From positions 1 to 64,000 of the IMG/VR virus record IMGVR_UViG_3300029908_000019: a stretch of 64,000 bases of DNA, one strand, 5' to 3'. Below, in pieces: positions 56,213 to 63,634 of this stretch. How positions within the stretch are numbered: the first letter of the stretch is position 1; each line of letters opens with the position of its first letter. This stretch comes from a virus. The notes under the pieces are model-generated. The model was not told the origin of the DNA. It was given only the letters and a program-made list of their open reading frames with translations, and ran no database searches. A program made the translations under genes and the position numbers.

Positions 56213-59200
56213 ATGAGTCTTTATAAAATTGGTTCTATTGTTAATATTACTAAGAGAGCCTATGTAGCTACTGAGGCTTTGTCTGATCAGAAAGTGGATT
56301 TTAAAGTTACGGATATTATTGAACAAAAAAATCCAGAGTTTTTGTATTACACAGCAAAAGCCATTAGCAGTCTTGAGCCTAATTTTAATCTAAATGGAAA
56401 TTTCGACGGATTCCCCAAATCTGAACTTAAGAAAGCTTATAAGACTTTCGAAGGTAGGGGCATCTTTTTAAATCATGATAGTGACTCTCCAATTAAATCT
56501 GTGGGAAGAATTTTATCTGCCGAATATATGGAAGATGAAAAAACAGGTGCTGCATGGATAGAAATTTTAGGACGCATTGACCGCGTTTTACATCCCGAAA
56601 TTGCAAGAAAAATCGAGGTTGGGGATTACACTGACACTTCGATGGGTTGCTCAGTAGATGAGTCGGTTTGCTCTGTGTGTGCAAAAATTTTGCACTCAGA
56701 TGCTGATGAACGTTGTCAGCACCTTGGGGTTTCATTGGGAAAACGATTTGCAGCAGAAGTTGATATGCCTGAATATGGAATTGTTAAAGGTCAAGAGATT
56801 GTTGCAGGAAGCATAAATCGTGGAATTGTCTTTAATGAGGACAGTTTAGTTAATGTGCCAGCTGATGCTACTGCAAAAATTCGTACAATTTTGAATAACA
56901 TGAAACATCGTTTTACTAAAACTGCAAGTCTTACTTCTGATGAGAAATTAGATTTTGTCAAACAATTCGAAAATTTATTATCTAAAGTAGATTCAGATAT
57001 GGCCATAAAATTAAAAGCAGAGTTCTGTGGCATTTGTCCACCAGCACCTATTAAGGAGTCCTCTATGTCCGAAACGAATTTGCCTAATGAAGAAACAAAG
57101 AAGATTCTAAATAAAATTTCAGCTTACGAAATGGGGTTACTTGAATCCTATGTCGCTCATAAGACCAAGAAAGCTAATGAGATTGTTAATAAAGAAGTGG
57201 TTGCAGATGCCACTAAGAAAGAAGAAACATTCCTTTCTAAAATTGTTGCTAAAGTGAAAGATAGTTTTGCTGCTCAGCTATTGGAGAAGAAAATTGAAAC
57301 AGTAGCTAAAGAAGAAATTGAGAAGGAAGCTATGAAATGCCCTAAATGCAAACGTCCTATCAAAGAGAATACTGATGGTGATGAGAAGTATTGTCAGGGG
57401 CATTCTGATTCACGTTTTGCTTCTCTTTCAGCCAAATTCAATGAAGATAAAAATAATGTATTAGCCTCCACATGGGAAGTGTATGAAGGTAATAAGCTTG
57501 TTCTAGATGCTTCTCTTAAAGATATTTGGGATAAAAAATTTGAAACACTATCCTTTGCTGATCAGAAATGGGCAACCAGCGAAGCATATGGCTTAGAAGC
57601 TATTGCTCGCTATCAGAAAGAAGGGCTTGAAAAATTAGCTGAAGATTGGGATGTAAGCCATAAATTAAGCAAGACAGCTAAAGGTCCAGAACTAGGTCCT
57701 GATGGCTCCTATGCAAAACCTTCTACTGGTACAGATAATAAGAAACACAATTATCCTACGACACCTAAATTCACAGATTCTAAACCAGGAGCAAATTCAA
57801 AAGGTCCAGCAGCCCCTAAGCCAGCAGCAGTTAAGACTGAGACAAAACTTGATATGCCTGGTCAGGAGAAGGGTCAGACAGGCCCAGCAGCTCCTAAAGC
57901 CAAAGAAGTAAAAACAGATTATGCGGAACCAAAGGCAGAAGCAGAAGGTAAGGAAGTTAAAACCACTCCTAAGAATCCAGAAGAGAAAAAAATGGGGAAA
58001 TCAGAGAAAGAAGTAAAAACAGATTATAAAACTGTTGGCGAAGAGGCTAAAAAAGCAGAGGAAGAGGGTAAAGAGAAGAAAGAAGATAAAAAGGCTTCTC
58101 TTATTAGTTGGGCTTCCCTTACACCTAAAGCACAAAATTTTATTAAAACAGCAGCAAAGAGTTATATTGCCAGTGGAATGAAAAATGCTGAAGCCGTGGC
58201 GAAAGCTCACGGTGAATTTGCAGCCCAGGAGAAAGATATGAAAAAGCAAGCAGCTGATAAGCCCGTAGAGAGTGTTGAAGGATCTACTCTTCCAGAAGGT
58301 ACAAAAGAGATGGGAGATAAACCTGAAGAAGCCGTAAAAGGCACAACTCTTCCAGGCGGTGCAGCTCCAGCTTCTGCTCCTGAGATAAGTGCTCAAGGTG
58401 ACACGGAACATAAAACGACAGATTTAACTAAGAAACCCGAAGAAGCTGTAAAGGGTACAACCACTCCAGCAGATCATATTTCTAATACTGAGAAGAGCGA
58501 AGAATCAGTAGATGGAACTACTTTCCCAGCAGATAAAAAAGAAGTTGGCGATAAAGCCGACTCCGCGGTAAAACAAGCTGCTAAATCTGAAAACTCTGCT
58601 CCAATTGAAGCAGTTCAAGATAAACCAGCACTTTCTAACAAAACCGTAGGTGATAAAGCAGCGCAATCTTCCCAAGGTGATACAGAGCCAAAGGGATCTG
58701 CTCCTGAGAATTCTAGTAATGAGTCTGTAAAGAAATCTGCTGCAACTGAGATGCCTATGCCAGAAGATAAACCAGCTATTGAAGAAGATGTTAAGGTTGA
58801 TGAAAAACCAGCACTTCTCCCAGAGGCCCCAAAGCCAGAAGCAGCACCAGCAGCTGAAGTTTCAGCATTTGATAAAACAGAGAAACTAGATATTGGCACC
58901 GGATATTCCGCTCATAAGGATCATGAATCCAAGGAAATTATCATTGAGAAAGATGGCAAGGAAGTTAAACGTCTTCCAGATGGATTTGGTGCAGAAGTAG
59001 CCGTTGTTCTTCCTCTATTGAAAGCCGTTCTTGGTCTTCCCGCAGAAGAGGCAAAACCAGAAGTTCCTGGAATGGCTGCTCCAATGGAAGAGAAGAAAGA
59101 GGAAGTTCCAGCAGTTGAGGAACATCCAGCACTTCAAGAAGCACATGAAGATGAACTAGGAATTAAAGAGTCAGCTCTAAAAGTCAGAGAAACTGCACTT

Positions 59201-59632
59201 CTAGCTAAAGAAGCAACCCTTAAGGCTAAAGAAGAAACTTTAAAGAAAGAAGCTGCAGCAAAGAAATTTGCAGAAGTGTTGAAAGCTCGTTCTGAACGCT
59301 GCCATAAAATCGTAGCTGCCATGGTTGAAAAAAATACGCTTGAAATGGACAAAGAAGTTTATGCTTCTGAACTTCAGCAAGGCACTTATCTTCTAGATGC
59401 ACAGAAGAAAGCTTTTGAACATGCCATTACAGCAAAGCATAAAGAATTCTTAGCAATGACGGATGAGGCATTACTCGCTGCAGAAAAAGTTATTGCTGAT
59501 CTCAAACCATCTGTTACAAAGAAAGCCAGTAATATTTTCGTTTCTCCTTCATATGGAGAGCAGATGTCCGAAGATGAAGAGATTGCAAAGATTTTCCGAA
59601 CAATGGGAAATTCTAAACAGCATCCTCAATAA
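56213..59632 (+). CDS. prohead protease fused to scaffold (1139 aa)
   Basis: ATG 56213, with AGGAG 9 bases upstream, is chosen over TTG 56207. Residues 1-230 are a herpesvirus-like head protease with His88 (FLNHDSDSPIKSVGRI) and Ser143 (DTSMGCSV). A cysteine-rich insert follows the Ser (CSVCAK...CQHLG). Residues 240-1139 are a Lys/Glu/Ala-rich scaffold with CPKCKRP, repeated 'KPEEAVKGTT' units and a C-terminal coiled coil ending in TKKASNIFVSPSYG. The scaffold shapes the prohead and the protease then digests it. 'K.A' motifs inside it are possible self-cleavage sites. Confidence 0.82.
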   Translation: MSLYKIGSIVNITKRAYVATEALSDQKVDFKVTDIIEQKNPEFLYYTAKAISSLEPNFNLNGNFDGFPKSELKKAYKTFEGRGIFLNHDSDSPIKSVGRILSAEYMEDEKTGAAWIEILGRIDRVLHPEIARKIEVGDYTDTSMGCSVDESVCSVCAKILHSDADERCQHLGVSLGKRFAAEVDMPEYGIVKGQEIVAGSINRGIVFNEDSLVNVPADATAKIRTILNNMKHRFTKTASLTSDEKLDFVKQFENLLSKVDSDMAIKLKAEFCGICPPAPIKESSMSETNLPNEETKKILNKISAYEMGLLESYVAHKTKKANEIVNKEVVADATKKEETFLSKIVAKVKDSFAAQLLEKKIETVAKEEIEKEAMKCPKCKRPIKENTDGDEKYCQGHSDSRFASLSAKFNEDKNNVLASTWEVYEGNKLVLDASLKDIWDKKFETLSFADQKWATSEAYGLEAIARYQKEGLEKLAEDWDVSHKLSKTAKGPELGPDGSYAKPSTGTDNKKHNYPTTPKFTDSKPGANSKGPAAPKPAAVKTETKLDMPGQEKGQTGPAAPKAKEVKTDYAEPKAEAEGKEVKTTPKNPEEKKMGKSEKEVKTDYKTVGEEAKKAEEEGKEKKEDKKASLISWASLTPKAQNFIKTAAKSYIASGMKNAEAVAKAHGEFAAQEKDMKKQAADKPVESVEGSTLPEGTKEMGDKPEEAVKGTTLPGGAAPASAPEISAQGDTEHKTTDLTKKPEEAVKGTTTPADHISNTEKSEESVDGTTFPADKKEVGDKADSAVKQAAKSENSAPIEAVQDKPALSNKTVGDKAAQSSQGDTEPKGSAPENSSNESVKKSAATEMPMPEDKPAIEEDVKVDEKPALLPEAPKPEAAPAAEVSAFDKTEKLDIGTGYSAHKDHESKEIIIEKDGKEVKRLPDGFGAEVAVVLPLLKAVLGLPAEEAKPEVPGMAAPMEEKKEEVPAVEEHPALQEAHEDELGIKESALKVRETALLAKEATLKAKEETLKKEAAAKKFAEVLKARSERCHKIVAAMVEKNTLEMDKEVYASELQQGTYLLDAQKKAFEHAITAKHKEFLAMTDEALLAAEKVIADLKPSVTKKASNIFVSPSYGEQMSEDEEIAKIFRTMGNSKQHPQ

Positions 59633-59834
59633 AATTTGTTATAAGACATGCGCGTGTAACAAATTATTCTATATCGTGGGAACGTTAGAATAATCAAGTT
59701 TAAGTTATAAAGATTCGTTAAAAAGATAAAAATAAAAGATTTCCCATAACTAAGTGGGCCTTTAAATAAGCAACCTACCGAGATAAGAGTAGATCAGATT
59801 GCCAGGATGAAAATAAAATAATAAGGAGTCTCAA
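59633..59834 (+). promoter_or_regulatory. structured noncoding leader upstream of the head-shell genes
   Basis: 202 bases without a gene. AATTTGTTA/TAACAAATT (about 59635-59668) forms a stem around a GC-rich loop. Overlapping it, ATTATTCTA/TTAGAATAAT forms a second stem. No run of T follows, so a terminator is unlikely. Purine-rich sequence follows, then AAGGAG before ATG 59835. Confidence 0.4.
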
Positions 59835-60308
59835 ATGGCTATTCGACAAATTAAAGAAGTTAACCGATCTATCGGTTATCCAGTAGCATCTGGGAATATT
59901 GTAGGTGGAAACCTACTTGAGATCAATGCATCGGCTCAGGTTCTTCCATGGCTTCATACACGAACCGCAGGGCAACCTCTAGGTCTCGCAATTGAATCCA
60001 ACGTATTTTTCCCACTTCAGCCAGCAAATGGTGAAGTAGCAGGGCAGGGTTTCGACTATACCAACTTCAATCGTGGCGGTCTCGAATCCGTGTATCTAGA
60101 CGGTGGAGATTTCGTCCTTTATAATGATGGTCGTGGTTATCCCTATGATGCAACCGCAACGTATGCAGTCAACATGCCAGTTTATGCCTCTGCTGCAACC
60201 GATGGTCTTATCACATCTGATGCAACAAGCACAGTTATTGTTGGTTATGTTGTTGGCTTCGATGTTGCCGTAGCACCAACCCAGCTCGAAATCAAATCAA
60301 TTATCTAA
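59835..60308 (+). CDS. probable head decoration/stabilisation protein (157 aa)
   Basis: A beta-rich protein without charged clusters (YPVASGNIVGGNLLEINASA, TDGLITSDATSTVIVGYVVG). Located between protease/scaffold and major capsid, the standard place of a decoration protein. Codons shift to GC-ending forms, as in the capsid gene, implying high expression. Confidence 0.65.
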   Translation: MAIRQIKEVNRSIGYPVASGNIVGGNLLEINASAQVLPWLHTRTAGQPLGLAIESNVFFPLQPANGEVAGQGFDYTNFNRGGLESVYLDGGDFVLYNDGRGYPYDATATYAVNMPVYASAATDGLITSDATSTVIVGYVVGFDVAVAPTQLEIKSII

Positions 60309-60334
60309 TTAATTAGGTATAGATCTAGTTGTAA

Positions 60335-60361
60335 ACAAGATTGGCCGCAAGGTTGACTTGT
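60335..60361 (+). promoter_or_regulatory. GCAA-tetraloop hairpin before the capsid gene
   Basis: ACAAG (60335-60339) and TTGGCC pair with GGTTGA and CTTGT (to 60361) around a GCAA loop, 11 pairs with one bulged A. It ends seven bases before the ribosome-binding site of the capsid gene. Could stabilise the mRNA or tune translation. Confidence 0.45.
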
Positions 60362-60378
60362 ATTTAAAGGAGAACAAT

Positions 60379-61332
60379 ATGAACGAAATTAACAAAGAAG
60401 CCTCCTTGGAAGTACTCTCAAGCCAAGAAGTTGAAGCAAAGCTTTCTCGCTTGATGCAGTCTCCCGGTGGGCTACAGAAAATTGCACAACAGATGCTCTC
60501 GCCCCTAAAGCGCGAACTTCTATACGAGGGTCGTATTCGTCAGCTATTCCAGACATACAAACTAGCACTCGGTGAGGAAGCAGTATTCGATGCAGATGTT
60601 GATGTCCCAGCAGCAAGCATCTCAGTCGAAGGTCTTCCCGCACAGCTTGAAGTTCTAGCAGATCGTATTCGCGTTGAAACGTCCCCTATTTCAACTCGTC
60701 CAATGATCCGTTGGAATGAATCCAACTTCCGCAAGTACGATGTTCTTAATCGTACCCAGGAACGTGCAAAAGCTTCAATCATGCTACAGGAAGATACTCG
60801 TGGATATAATCTGATCAATTTCGCCTCTGGCTTAACGAATCAGACACCCGCAGCATCTCTTGCTGGTACGACTGCTGCAACAAACAACCCCTCAGTAATC
60901 CCCAACGGCGCAGCTGGACTCTCAATGTATACTTTGGCCACAGCCATTGTAACTCTAAGCTCTAAGCTTCTAGTTGCAAGCAAACTATACATTAACCCAC
61001 TTACCCGTCGTGATCTATTGCTCTTCAATAATGCTTCTAGTGGTAATGGTGGCCTTGGTATTTTCGCCCCCAACTTCCAGGACACAGCATTGAAAGCTGG
61101 TCGCGTAGGTGGAATCATGGGTGTTGATGTTCTAGAATCAGTCGTTGTTCCAACCACAGCCTGTTTCGTTCTAGCTCCCGCTGATTATCTTGGCGTTCTA
61201 GCTATTCGTACAGACCTCTCAGTTGAAACTATGAAAGATGTAAATAAGATGGCCGATGTTTTCGCTATATGGGAAGATGTTGGATTTTTGTGTCGCTATG
61301 CAAAGGGCATCGTGAAGGTAACACTTCCATAA
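60379..61332 (+). CDS. major capsid protein (317 aa)
   Basis: ATG 60379 follows AAAGGAG; an upstream TTG (60358) lies in the hairpin. HK97-type layout: N-terminal helices, E-loop region 'DVDVPAASISVEGLPAQLEV', spine helix and a C-terminal P-domain ('TFVLAPADYLG'-like segment CFVLAPADYLGVLAIRT). The N-terminus MNEINKEA|SLEV carries the N-K-E-A sequence proposed here as a head-protease site. Codons are markedly GC-richer than in the surrounding genes. Confidence 0.82.
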   Translation: MNEINKEASLEVLSSQEVEAKLSRLMQSPGGLQKIAQQMLSPLKRELLYEGRIRQLFQTYKLALGEEAVFDADVDVPAASISVEGLPAQLEVLADRIRVETSPISTRPMIRWNESNFRKYDVLNRTQERAKASIMLQEDTRGYNLINFASGLTNQTPAASLAGTTAATNNPSVIPNGAAGLSMYTLATAIVTLSSKLLVASKLYINPLTRRDLLLFNNASSGNGGLGIFAPNFQDTALKAGRVGGIMGVDVLESVVVPTTACFVLAPADYLGVLAIRTDLSVETMKDVNKMADVFAIWEDVGFLCRYAKGIVKVTLP

Positions 61333-61388
61333 TGTATTGATTTTTAGATACATTTTTGCCTACATCTTAAAAAGATGTTGATATATAG

Positions 61389-61412
61389 GAGGGGTTAGAA
61401 ATAACCCCTCTT
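61389..61412 (+). terminator. stem-loop terminator after the capsid gene
   Basis: GAGGGGTTA-GAAA-TAACCCCTC, a perfect 9-bp stem with a GAAA loop, followed by TTAGTATATT. The T-run is short. A second small hairpin (ACATCTT/AAGATGT, 61362-61378) precedes it. Confidence 0.6.
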
Positions 61413-61430
61413 AGTATATTAATAAAAGAC

Positions 61431-61459
61431 TTGCAAAATAGATAAAGATATGATATACT
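61431..61459 (+). promoter_or_regulatory. sigma70-type promoter
   Basis: TTGCAA (61431-61436), 17 bases, TATACT (61454-61459). ATG 61466 is six bases past the -10 box, implying a leaderless message for the homing nuclease. Confidence 0.75.
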
Positions 61460-61465
61460 TAATAT

Positions 61466-62896
61466 ATGAAAAGTAAAGTATCAGTTTCACGAGAAGAACT
61501 TTTAACTAAATCTTTTGGTAACTTGAATGTTGTAGATCAGGATTTACCAGATTTTGTTTCTCCCCATACAGTTAGACAGAAATTATTGGTTAAATGTACT
61601 TGTGGGGGAACTTCATATATTAGTCCATCAGATTTGTTTTATGGTAAACGCTCCTCTTGTGGACATTGCAACGATAAACCTAGGGATTGGTGGCTTGCTC
61701 AGAAGTTTGGAGAACTTACTATTATAGATAAGAATCTTCCTGAATTTTTAGCTACTAAGTCTCAAAAGGCAGTTTTAACAGAATGCTCTTGTGGACAAAC
61801 CAAATTAATTAGAGTTCAATCTTTAACTTTAGGTAAATCAAAATCTTGTAGACGCTGCAATGCTCAACCGAAAGAATATTTTATTAATCAGACTTTTGGA
61901 AAGTTAACAATTATAGATCAAAATTTGCCTGAGATGGTAACTCCTAGTCAGCATTTGAAAGTTCTAACACGTTGTTCTTGCAAAGATGCTACTGAGAAAT
62001 ATATTCAATTGAGCGATATTACATTAGGTAAGGCTACTTCTTGCGGGTGTTCTCAGCTTTTTCCAGGGTCAGTTTCTGAAGCATCAAGACAAGTTTATAC
62101 TGAACTTTTAACATTTTTTCCTGATGCTCAATTTAGTGTAAGAACATTACTTTCTGGGAAAGAAATTGATATCTATATTCCAAGTAAAAAATTAGCTTTT
62201 GAGTATAGTGGTCTTATTTGGCATTCATCTAAATTTTTGACAGAAAATCGTGATTTTGAGAAATATAAACAGCTTAAAGAATTAGGAATTCGATATTTGA
62301 ATGTTTATTCAGATGAATGGCAAAAACATAAAGATATTTTTTTAAATTTACTTGTGGGTGTTACCACAGATGAGGCTGTTAAGCGTATTTATAATTTTGA
62401 TATTATAGAAGTGGATCAAAAAGAGTTTCAAGTTCACCATAATAAGTTTCATTATTTATCGGGAAGGGAAGTAAATGCTTCTCTCTATCTATTAGCTAAA
62501 TATGAAGACCAAATAATTGGTGGTTGGTCTTTTAAGAAATCAGATGAAACTATTGTAGATTGGACCAGGGCATTCTGGGATCATAATTTTAAGGCATGGA
62601 ATCCTCATGAGAAAGCTTTAAAATATGCGATATATAAACTTAATTGTGAAACTGTAATTACTTTCTCTGATAATCGTTTATTTGATGGAAGTATGTATGA
62701 GAAACTTGGTTTTAAAAAAGTAACTGAACTAAGACCTGATTATGAGTATACTAATGGTTTTATTCGCAAACACAAATTTAATTTTAGGGTCAAAGCAGGA
62801 ATAGATGAGAAGTTAGAAGCTGCTAAAAAGGGATTTTTTAGAATCTACGATTGTGGTAAAGTTAAATGGGAGTTTAAGAAAGTCCTTGACAAGTAG
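61466..62896 (+). CDS. EDxHD-type homing endonuclease with three zinc ribbons (476 aa)
   Basis: Three N-terminal repeats of about 60 residues each (LTKSFGNLNVVDQDLPDF, LAQKFGELTIIDKNLPEF, INQTFGKLTIIDQNLPEM), each with CxCxx...SCGxC-type ligands. The catalytic domain (about 200-300) has 'KEIDIYIPSKKLAFEYSGLI' and WHS, then LKELGIRYLNVYSDEW, the E-D-x-H-D/Vsr-like nuclease pattern also seen in the terminase intein. C-terminal DNA-recognition region. No ribosome-binding site; starts at the predicted transcription start. Confidence 0.75.
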   Translation: MKSKVSVSREELLTKSFGNLNVVDQDLPDFVSPHTVRQKLLVKCTCGGTSYISPSDLFYGKRSSCGHCNDKPRDWWLAQKFGELTIIDKNLPEFLATKSQKAVLTECSCGQTKLIRVQSLTLGKSKSCRRCNAQPKEYFINQTFGKLTIIDQNLPEMVTPSQHLKVLTRCSCKDATEKYIQLSDITLGKATSCGCSQLFPGSVSEASRQVYTELLTFFPDAQFSVRTLLSGKEIDIYIPSKKLAFEYSGLIWHSSKFLTENRDFEKYKQLKELGIRYLNVYSDEWQKHKDIFLNLLVGVTTDEAVKRIYNFDIIEVDQKEFQVHHNKFHYLSGREVNASLYLLAKYEDQIIGGWSFKKSDETIVDWTRAFWDHNFKAWNPHEKALKYAIYKLNCETVITFSDNRLFDGSMYEKLGFKKVTELRPDYEYTNGFIRKHKFNFRVKAGIDEKLEAAKKGFFRIYDCGKVKWEFKKVLDK

Positions 62897-62914
62897 ATAA
62901 AAATCTTATATACT
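62886..62914 (+). promoter_or_regulatory. sigma70-type promoter
   Basis: TTGACA (62886-62891, within the last codons of the nuclease), 17 bases, TATACT (62909-62914). ATG 62921 is six bases downstream. Probably also transcribes the tRNAs and the structured RNA. Confidence 0.78.
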
Positions 62915-62920
62915 TATTAT

Positions 62921-63079
62921 ATGGATAATATACTTTCAAAACAGATGGAAGATAGAGATAACCATATTCAATGTATTGAATGTGGTTGGGGTTTTACAAA
63001 GACTGAGATAGCTGTTATTGGTGAAGATAGAGCAATGCAACTCGTTATTGCTCATGTTAAAGAATTACAACACGGATGA
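62921..63079 (+). CDS. small CxxC protein, probably leaderless (52 aa)
   Basis: No ribosome-binding site. H15 and CIECGW (about 18-23) are the only possible ligands; a helical C-terminal half (EDRAMQLVIAHVKELQHG). Immediately upstream of the tRNA pair. Confidence 0.5.
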   Translation: MDNILSKQMEDRDNHIQCIECGWGFTKTEIAVIGEDRAMQLVIAHVKELQHG

Positions 63080-63094
63080 TAAAGTTTGTTTAGT

Positions 63095-63168
63095 GGGCTT
63101 GTAGCTCAATTTGGGGGAGCAGGTCCTTTGCAAGGACAAGGTTGCAGGTTCAATTCCTGTCGAGTCCA
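63095..63168 (+). tRNA. tRNA-Ala (anticodon TGC)
   Basis: Acceptor GGGCTTG/CGAGTCC with the G3-U70 pair that identifies alanine tRNAs. D stem GCTC/GAGC, anticodon loop TTTGCAA, T arm GCAGG-TTCAATT-CCTGT. One G-A mismatch closes the anticodon stem (27-43). No CCA is encoded (CTA follows the discriminator A). Confidence 0.9.
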
Positions 63169-63184
63169 CTAAGCAAATTAAAGA

Positions 63185-63259
63185 TTTGAGGTAGCTCAAT
63201 GGTGGAGCAGGAAACTGTTAACTCTCAGGTTGCAAGTTCGAGTCTTGCCCTCAAAGCCA
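63185..63259 (+). tRNA. tRNA-Asn (anticodon GTT)
   Basis: Acceptor TTTGAGG/CCTCAAA, discriminator G, encoded CCA (63257-63259). D stem GCTC/GAGC and T arm GCAAG-TTCGAGT-CTTGC are perfect. The anticodon loop is CTGTTAA, but its stem (GGAAA/CTCTC) has two A-C mismatches, which is unusual and may affect function. Confidence 0.8.
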
Positions 63260-63275
63260 ATTTATAATTTATTCC

Positions 63276-63590
63276 CCCTATTATTCGTAATAGGGCTCAG
63301 GGCTGCAAAGCTCTTGCATAAGCCCTCTAGCTGATCACTAGAGGCACAATTTGGGTGAACCACTAAGATAGGTATAGGTGACGTGGATGGTCCTAATCAG
63401 ACCGTAATGATATTGTCAGGGTGATACCTGCATATGCCTACCAATCCCAATTAATTTGTAGTATGGCAGTTGAAGTCCTGTAAGGCTACAAAGATGGAAA
63501 TAGGAAGTGTGCAATAAAGTCCTTATAGGACCTCTGCACGAATTTCGTATTCGCACCTAAACGCCTCGAATTGAAGTACTAACCGAGTTA
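63276..63590 (+). ncRNA. unidentified structured RNA beside the tRNAs
   Basis: About 310 bases with no gene but many helices. They are CCCTATTA-TTCG-TAATAGGG (63276-63295); AGGGCT...AGCCCT with inner GCAA/TTGC (63299-63326); TCTAG/CTAGA (63326-63342); a long domain closed by TTGGG/CCCAA (63351-63450) containing TAGGTATA/TATGCCTA and GGTC/GACC; TTTGTAG/CTACAAA (63455-63492); GTGCA...TGCAC with inner GTCC/GGAC (63509-63539); and CGAAT/ATTCG (63539-63553). Large ornate RNAs near phage tRNAs (GOLLD, ROOL) are known, but I cannot match it to either. Confidence 0.65.
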
Positions 63591-63634
63591 TTAGATAAGA
63601 ATATGTAAAAATATGACGAAATAAGGAGAAACAT

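Noticed and set aside
63276-63590. tmRNA or RNase P RNA as the identity of the structured RNA
   Set aside because: There is no tRNA-like acceptor with a GGTTCGA T arm and no tag-peptide frame for tmRNA; the conserved RNase P core segments are also absent.
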